A stretch of 10,839 nucleotides of DNA from Hydrogenothermus sp. (GTDB lineage: Bacteria > Aquificota > Aquificia > Aquificales > Hydrogenothermaceae). Position numbers and translations under genes: made by a program. The number at the start of each line of letters is the position of its first letter. Positions within the stretch are counted from its first letter, which is position 1. The DNA is taken from NCBI GenBank assembly GCA_003978675.1, contig QNYP01000138.1:1-10839 (forward strand), read 5' to 3'. The notes below the pieces were generated by a model. The model was given only the letters and a program-made list of their open reading frames with translations. It was not told the DNA's origin and ran no database searches. Of this stretch, positions 7,107 to 10,839 are shown piece by piece.

Positions 7107-7114
7107 CCTCCTCC
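7107..7114 (-). promoter_or_regulatory. Ribosome binding site that fixes the flhF start
   Basis: The minus strand reads GGAGGAGG followed by 7 bases and ATG at 7099. It is the best Shine-Dalgarno sequence in the window and argues against the in-frame ATG at 7156. Confidence 0.85.
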
Positions 7115-7134
7115 TATATGACACAAATCATAGA

Positions 7135-7150
7135 AGCAATAAATATGCCA
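7135..7150 (-). promoter_or_regulatory. Sigma-54 (RpoN) promoter upstream of flhF
   Basis: On the minus strand the 16 bases read TGGCAT-ATTTA-TTGCT. The known sigma-54 consensus is TGGCAC-N5-TTGCW with GG at -24 and GC at -12; this site matches all conserved positions except the last base of the -24 element, with exact spacing. The predicted start of transcription is near 7124, leaving a leader of about 25 bases that contains GGAGGAGG. The location in the only sizeable gap of the minus-strand half, directly before the flagellar operon, makes chance less likely. An activator of the NtrC class would be needed. An AT dyad (TATATA-TT-TATATA, 7165-7178) lies upstream, with unknown meaning. Confidence 0.8.
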
Positions 7151-7234
7151 ATTCAAAAAGAAACTATATATTTATATATTTTTCATAAATTTCTCATATT
7201 TAGACCTATCCTAAACTGCAAAAAAAAGACTGCA

Positions 7235-7603
7235 CTAATAAACTACAATTATTACAGAAGCTACAGAGTAAGTATTTTCATGGGATATAGAAATACTAAT
7301 TTGAAACTCTTTTGGAGGGAGCTTTTCAAGGTGCAGTAAAATTTCTGCAGGTAGTCCATGCCTACCTAGAATTTCTATTTGCTTGAAAAAAAGCTTTTGA
7401 TTAAATGCTTGAAAAAAAGCTTTTATAACAGCCTCTTTACATGCAAATCTAGAAGCTAGACATTGGATATATTCCTTTTTCTTACAGCAATATTCAAGCT
7501 CTTTTTTGGTATATATCCTATTTAAAAACCTATTCCCTAGTTTATTTACTGCCTTTTCTATTCGGCAGTTTTCTACAATATCTATACCTGTAAAAATTTG
7601 CAT
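7235..7603 (-). CDS. acpS: Holo-[acyl-carrier-protein] synthase AcpS
   Basis: AcpS moves the 4'-phosphopantetheine arm from CoA to a serine of acyl carrier protein, activating fatty acid synthesis in the cytoplasm. The 122-residue product has the expected length and the metal and CoA motifs GIDIV (Asp8) and RFACKEAVIKAF (Glu57), followed by IEILGRHGLP and the C-terminal ISISHENTYSVASV. The usual Gly-Thr-Gly after KAF is absent; the stretch reads FQAFNQKLFFKQ and is built on a duplicated 19-base sequence. The ATG lies 22 bases inside the 3' end of aroK, without a clear ribosome binding site of its own, so coupled translation is likely. It is the last gene of the hlyD-tolC-aroK-acpS set. Confidence 0.95.
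   Translation of the reverse strand: MQIFTGIDIVENCRIEKAVNKLGNRFLNRIYTKKELEYCCKKKEYIQCLASRFACKEAVIKAFFQAFNQKLFFKQIEILGRHGLPAEILLHLEKLPPKEFQISISISHENTYSVASVIIVVY
7380..7424. repeat. 19-bp perfect direct repeat inside acpS, read in two frames
   Basis: TGCTTGAAAAAAAGCTTTT occurs at 7380-7398 and again at 7406-7424, a 26-base offset. Because 26 is not a multiple of three, the two copies are read in different frames on the coding strand: KAFFQA (residues 61-66) and KLFFKQ (70-75). The repeat covers the place where AcpS proteins normally carry the Gly-Thr-Gly loop. Confidence 0.9.
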
Positions 7604-8085
7604 TTTTCTATAATTTCTTCAGTTATTTCTTTAGGACTTTTTCCATCAGTTTTTATATGTACATGTGCCATAGAATAAACATTTTTTCGCTTTTCATATA
7701 GCTTTTTTAAGTTCTCTAAAGGTTGATTTAATAATGGTCTATTTGTATCCTCTTTACATCTTTTTAATACTTCCTCTAAAGAAACATCAAGCCAAATAAC
7801 TATTCCATTTTTTTTCATAAACTCCATATTTTCTTTGTTTGCTCCAAGTCCTCCCCCTGTTGATACTACATAGCCTTTTTTGCTCTGGAATTCTTTTATT
7901 TTTTGTTTTTCTAAGTTTCTAAAATACATTTCTCCATTCTCTTTAAAAATTTGAGAAATTGTTTTGTTTTCCTGTTTTTCTATTTCTTCATCTATATCAA
8001 TAAATTTTAGATTAAGTTTTTCTGCAAGTAATTTTCCAACTGTAGATTTACCACTTCCCATAAAACCTATCAGGAATATATTCAT
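7582..8085 (-). CDS. aroK: Shikimate kinase
   Basis: It phosphorylates shikimate at the 3-hydroxyl with ATP, the fifth step of the chorismate pathway to aromatic amino acids, in the cytoplasm. The 167-residue protein has the P-loop GFMGSGKST (7-15), the substrate-binding Asp of the DID motif (30-32), Arg56 in MYFRNLE, the GGG turn (77-79), the lid arginine in NRPLL (Arg116) and a C-terminal Arg133 in the YEKRKNVY stretch. All match the family. Its ATG overlaps the tolC stop as ATGA, with AGGAG at about 8096-8100. Its 3' end contains the acpS start. The gene could equally be named aroL; the family does not distinguish them here. Confidence 0.96.
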   Translation of the reverse strand: MNIFLIGFMGSGKSTVGKLLAEKLNLKFIDIDEEIEKQENKTISQIFKENGEMYFRNLEKQKIKEFQSKKGYVVSTGGGLGANKENMEFMKKNGIVIWLDVSLEEVLKRCKEDTNRPLLNQPLENLKKLYEKRKNVYSMAHVHIKTDGKSPKEITEEIIEKCKFLQV

Positions 8086-9317
8086 TTTGCAAATTCTCCT
8101 GTAAGTTTTTTTATTGTTAGAATTGCTAAATTATGTTGATAGATAACATTTAGCCTATTTATATAAGCTTCCTCTAGATTTTTTTGAGCCTCCAAAACTT
8201 CTATTATTGAGCCTACTTTGTACTTGTACCTTTCTGTTGCTAGTTTTAGAGCTTGCTCTAATGCTTTTATATTCTGGTTTATAGCTTTTAGCTGAATTTT
8301 TGAGGCTTTTATATCTAAAACTGCCGTTTCGTAGTCTTTTTCTAAATTTGTAAGTTGTTCTTCATATTTAATTTTTTCTTTTGTTGAATTTATTTTAGAT
8401 TGTATTGCCTTACTTTTTGCATTTAATCCATCAAAAAATTGCCAATTTAGAGATAGATTTAAGACGTATCCTTTTCTAACTACTTCGTTTAAAGCTGGAA
8501 AATCTCTTGTATTATAAAACTCATAAGAAGCTTGAAAATATAGCTTAGGATATAAAGATGATGTATAAAATCTTGCTTCTTCTTTTTTTATTTTTGAGGT
8601 CTTTTCTATTACTTTTAACTGAGGATTATTTTTTAAATCTTCTTCTGAGCTTATTCCTTCTTTAAATATTACAATATTATCATTTGGATTGATTTTTCTA
8701 TTTATAAATAAAAACTTTTCTAGGTTAACTAAAGCCTTTTGATAATTTATTCTTGCAAGTTCTACTTCAGCTATGGCATTTTCATACTGGGCTTTTGTTC
8801 TTAAATATTCAAACTTGTTTATAAATCCTTGTTTATAGTTTTCTTCTGTAAATTCTAGTTGTTTTTGCCAATAGTTTAGTGTTTTTTGTTTTATTTGTAA
8901 AAGATTTTTTTTGTATAAAATATCTTCATATAAAGTAAGAGCAGTATATAAAACTTCGTTTTTTACTTGTTTTAATATTAGTTTTTGTAGTTTTCTATTT
9001 AATTTTGCTATTTTTATGCTCTCAAATACCGATTTATCAAAAATTGTTTGTTTTAAACTTATTGATGCCCTATATTGGCTTTTTAATGAGAATCCAGTTA
9101 CATAATTTGGGTCATATTTTGTGTATATTCCATTAATTTCTAAATGAGGATAAATATTACTCATAACCTCTTTAATTTGAGCTTCTACTAATTCCAGGTC
9201 TTTTTTTGATAGTTTTATTTGTGAGGTTCTTTCTTCTGCAAGTTTTATTACATCTTCTCGAGTAATTGCGAGCGATAGTGAGAAGATAAAGAGCAAACTA
9301 ATTAATAATTTTAACAT
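8082..9317 (-). CDS. tolC: TolC-family outer-membrane efflux channel
   Basis: A 411-residue protein with an N-terminal signal peptide (MLKLLISLLFIFSLSLA, cleavage probably just after) and the two-part outer-membrane efflux layout: long heptad-rich helices at about residues 20-60 and 130-200, repeated at about 290-400, with beta-prone stretches between (PHLEINGIYTKYDP and PKLYFQASYEFYNTRDFP). TolC-type trimers form a beta barrel in the outer membrane and a helical tunnel through the periplasm, docking to an adaptor such as the upstream HlyD-like protein. The start overlaps that gene by 20 bases, and GAGGGA inside the adaptor coding end serves as ribosome binding site. No pump gene follows, so the transported compound is unknown. 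Confidence 0.92.
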   Translation of the reverse strand: MLKLLISLLFIFSLSLAITREDVIKLAEERTSQIKLSKKDLELVEAQIKEVMSNIYPHLEINGIYTKYDPNYVTGFSLKSQYRASISLKQTIFDKSVFESIKIAKLNRKLQKLILKQVKNEVLYTALTLYEDILYKKNLLQIKQKTLNYWQKQLEFTEENYKQGFINKFEYLRTKAQYENAIAEVELARINYQKALVNLEKFLFINRKINPNDNIVIFKEGISSEEDLKNNPQLKVIEKTSKIKKEEARFYTSSLYPKLYFQASYEFYNTRDFPALNEVVRKGYVLNLSLNWQFFDGLNAKSKAIQSKINSTKEKIKYEEQLTNLEKDYETAVLDIKASKIQLKAINQNIKALEQALKLATERYKYKVGSIIEVLEAQKNLEEAYINRLNVIYQHNLAILTIKKLTGEFAK

Positions 9318-10326
9318 CCATTCCCTCTTTTATATCAAAAGGTGCTTCTAAAATTACTTTTTCATTTTGACTAAAAAATGTATCTGTTATGATTTTTCCA
9401 TATTTTTGAGAAAGTACATTTATAGTTTTTATTTTTACTTTCCTATCTTCAACCACATAAACAAATACTTTTGATTTTTTCATGTGAACCGCCATTTCTG
9501 GCAAAATGTATCCCTCTATAATTTTTTCTGGAAATTGAACTTTCACATAAACATTCTCATACGTTAAATTTAAATCTTTAGGCTTTGCTTTTATTTGCAA
9601 TAGTCCATTTTTTGTCAGTGAATTTGAAATATAAAATATTTTTGCATTATGATTTTGGTTATTTAGTTTAAAACCAATTTCTTGATAATTTTTTACTATA
9701 CCTAAAAATCTCTGTGGCAAATAAAAATTTAATACTATACTTTTAGGGTCATATAAATAAAAAAGCTTTGTATTAGAAGAAACAAAATCTCCAATATTTA
9801 CAAATTTTTTATCTAAATATCCATCAAAAGGAGCTTTGACTATAGTTTTTAATAGTTGATCTTGGATTTCTTTTAACTGGCTTTCTAATGTATTTAAATC
9901 TTGTAAAGCTGTTAAATAGTTTCTTTTTGCCTGTAAAAATTCATCTTCACTAATTAGATTTTTTTCATATAAAAATTTTTTTCTTTCAAAAATTGTTTTT
10001 AAGTAATTTAAATTTTCCTTTTGTTTTTGAATTAAAAAATTTTGTCTTTCTAACTGAAAATTTAGCTGTGTTTGTTTTATTTTCACTAGTTTTTGGTCTT
10101 TTTTTATATACTGCCCTTCTTTTACAAAAATTTCTTCAACAATTCCTGAAATTTCAGGTTTTATTTCTACTTTTTTATCTGCTATCAAATAGCCATCTGT
10201 TTCATAATAAATAGTAATTTTTTCTTTTTTTGGTGTAAAAACTTTTACTTCTACTGCATAGCTACAATCTACTGCATAGCTACAAAATGTATAGATGAAG
10301 GCTATCAAAAATAAAGTTATTCTCAT
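9298..10326 (-). CDS. RND/HlyD-type periplasmic adaptor (membrane fusion protein)
   Basis: A 342-residue adaptor that would link an inner-membrane pump to the TolC-type channel encoded next to it. Features in order: a signal peptide (MRITLFLIAFIYTFCSYA), a first half-lipoyl motif (KPEISGIVEEIFVKEGQYIKKDQKLVKI, about residues 57-84), a coiled-coil hairpin (about 85-160), a second half-lipoyl motif (KAPFDGYLDKKFVNIGDFVSSNTKLFYLYD), then a beta-barrel and membrane-proximal region to the end. The signal peptide c-region carries an in-frame 18-base tandem duplication, giving CSYAVD-CSYAVE. The Cys residues are not in a convincing lipobox. AAGGAT lies about 10 bases before the ATG. It is 38 bases downstream of the dolichol kinase-like gene. 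I cannot tell whether its pump is of RND, ABC or MFS type. Confidence 0.9.
   Translation of the reverse strand: MRITLFLIAFIYTFCSYAVDCSYAVEVKVFTPKKEKITIYYETDGYLIADKKVEIKPEISGIVEEIFVKEGQYIKKDQKLVKIKQTQLNFQLERQNFLIQKQKENLNYLKTIFERKKFLYEKNLISEDEFLQAKRNYLTALQDLNTLESQLKEIQDQLLKTIVKAPFDGYLDKKFVNIGDFVSSNTKLFYLYDPKSIVLNFYLPQRFLGIVKNYQEIGFKLNNQNHNAKIFYISNSLTKNGLLQIKAKPKDLNLTYENVYVKVQFPEKIIEGYILPEMAVHMKKSKVFVYVVEDRKVKIKTINVLSQKYGKIITDTFFSQNEKVILEAPFDIKEGMDVKIIN
10250..10285. repeat. 18-bp perfect tandem duplication in the adaptor signal peptide
   Basis: TCTACTGCATAGCTACAA is present at 10250-10267 and again directly at 10268-10285. On the coding strand the unit encodes CSYAV(D/E), so the duplication adds exactly six residues and keeps the frame. 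It repeats a possible signal peptidase I site (S-Y-A). Confidence 0.95.
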
Positions 10327-10364
10327 AAACTTAAAATCCTTATTAGAAATTACTTAAATTATAA

Positions 10365-10839
10365 TTATAAAGAAGGTATGAAATTTCTCAAATACAAAAA
10401 TAGAAAAAAGCTGAAAAATGCAGTAGCTACAGGAATATAAAAATTATCTTCTTTTGATAAACTTATGTTTTCAATAACAGCAACAAATATAGAAATTATT
10501 AATCCTATTAATGGACTTATAATAAAACTTAGAGCAATTGTATTTACAATAATTCCTGCAATTGTCCCTTCTAATGTCCTGTTATTTAAAAGCTTTATTT
10601 TCCCAAATTTCATTCCTATTATTGTTGCTATTCCATCATAAATTGCTAAGGATACTATCGATATTGCTACAATTTTTTCTTCAAAAAGTAAACTAACTAT
10701 TGTTATTCCAAGAGCTAGAGAAAAGGCCTCTTTAGCAGGTAAAGTTTTTAAATTTTCTTCTCTTTCTAGATTTTCTATGATAAACCATAAAGGTTTAGTG
10801 ATAGAATTTTTTATATTTAGTTTTACTATTAAGTAAACA
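10365..10839 (-). CDS. Dolichol/phytol kinase or CDP-diglyceride synthase-like membrane protein, 5' end outside the window
   Basis: The minus-strand frame stays open from the window edge (first full codon ending at 10838) to the TAA at 10365, giving 157 visible residues. An internal ATG at 10613 is not the true start, because coding of family character continues upstream: LPAKEAFSLALGITIVSLLF, then LAIYDGIATIIGMKFGKIKLLNNRTLEGTIAG, then VAVIENISLSKEDNFYIPVATAF. This is the pattern of the SEC59/DGK1/VTE5 family (DG-A...G-K-FGK, TLEGT-AG, E...DN--IP), polytopic enzymes that phosphorylate or cytidylylate lipid alcohols. At least four membrane segments are visible. The usual Gly before the DG motif is Tyr here. 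Substrate cannot be assigned. The N-terminal region is missing from the window. Confidence 0.8.
   Translation of the reverse strand, partial: VYLIVKLNIKNSITKPLWFIIENLEREENLKTLPAKEAFSLALGITIVSLLFEEKIVAISIVSLAIYDGIATIIGMKFGKIKLLNNRTLEGTIAGIIVNTIALSFIISPLIGLIISIFVAVIENISLSKEDNFYIPVATAFFSFFLFLYLRNFIPSL

Noticed and set aside
7100..7156. Longer flhF beginning at the in-frame ATG at 7156
   Set aside because: The extra 19 residues do not resemble FlhF, lack a ribosome binding site, and would be encoded across and upstream of the sigma-54 promoter start. The GGAGGAGG at 7107-7114 fits the ATG at 7099.
7165..7178. AT dyad TATATA-TT-TATATA as an activator site
   Set aside because: It is pure A/T in an AT-rich genome and lies only about 15 bases above the -24 element, closer than usual for NtrC-type enhancer sites; it cannot be told from chance.
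7215..7237. Terminator after acpS
   Set aside because: The minus strand has a T8 run just after the stop, but it is flanked by a direct repeat (ACTGCA twice), not an inverted one; only a 4-base stem is possible.
10250..10290. Lipoprotein signal in the adaptor
   Set aside because: The Cys residues are preceded by YTF and AVD, which do not satisfy a lipobox; a type I signal peptide fits better.
10365..10613. Short 82-residue gene starting at the ATG at 10613
   Set aside because: The same frame is open to the window end and upstream residues continue the family motifs, so this is the 3' part of a longer gene.

Overview
This AT-rich window, with lysine- and isoleucine-rich proteins, looks like chromosomal DNA of a Gram-negative, flagellated and probably thermophilic bacterium. 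Protein style and gene content suggest the Aquificota (Sulfurihydrogenibium or a relative). That placement is an inference from recognition, not a database result. No mobile element, CRISPR array, tRNA or rRNA was seen.

Positions 1-4060 read on the + strand: rpsU (ribosomal protein S21), a frame-broken yqeY/GatB-like gene, an intrinsic-terminator-like hairpin over the yqeY stop, then a tight set of a DUF2905 membrane protein, queA (queuosine tRNA modification) and a hydantoinase/oxoprolinase A-type gene. The first 149 bases are an exact inverted copy of 515-663, the middle of yqeY. The arm ends at window base 1, and its partner ends right where yqeY loses its reading frame. This looks like a fold-back or assembly chimera at a contig end, although a real inverted duplication is not excluded.

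Positions 4057-7099 read on the - strand as the flagellar operon flhF-flhG-fliA plus an unrecognised 163-residue protein. A near-consensus sigma-54 promoter (TGGCAT-N5-TTGCT) at 7135-7150 sits just upstream of flhF. The operon carries both the FlhF/FlhG pair that sets flagellar position and number and the sigma-28 factor for late flagellar genes, so the sequence suggests a sigma-54 to sigma-28 cascade.

Positions 7235-10839 are a second - strand cluster: a 5'-truncated dolichol/phytol kinase-like membrane protein, an RND/HlyD-type periplasmic adaptor, a TolC-type outer-membrane channel, aroK (shikimate kinase) and acpS (holo-ACP synthase). The last four overlap each other by 4-22 bases, so they are probably co-transcribed. 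No inner-membrane pump gene accompanies the adaptor and channel. Two short perfect direct repeats stand out here: an in-frame 18-base tandem duplication in the adaptor signal peptide, and a 19-base repeat read in two frames inside acpS.

The only non-coding gaps above 100 bases are 1-173 (the inverted arm plus the rpsU ribosome binding site) and 7100-7234 (the flhF promoter region). I found no clearly new multi-gene system. The best leads are the sigma-54 promoter, the unknown protein after fliA, and the inverted repeat with its coding break.
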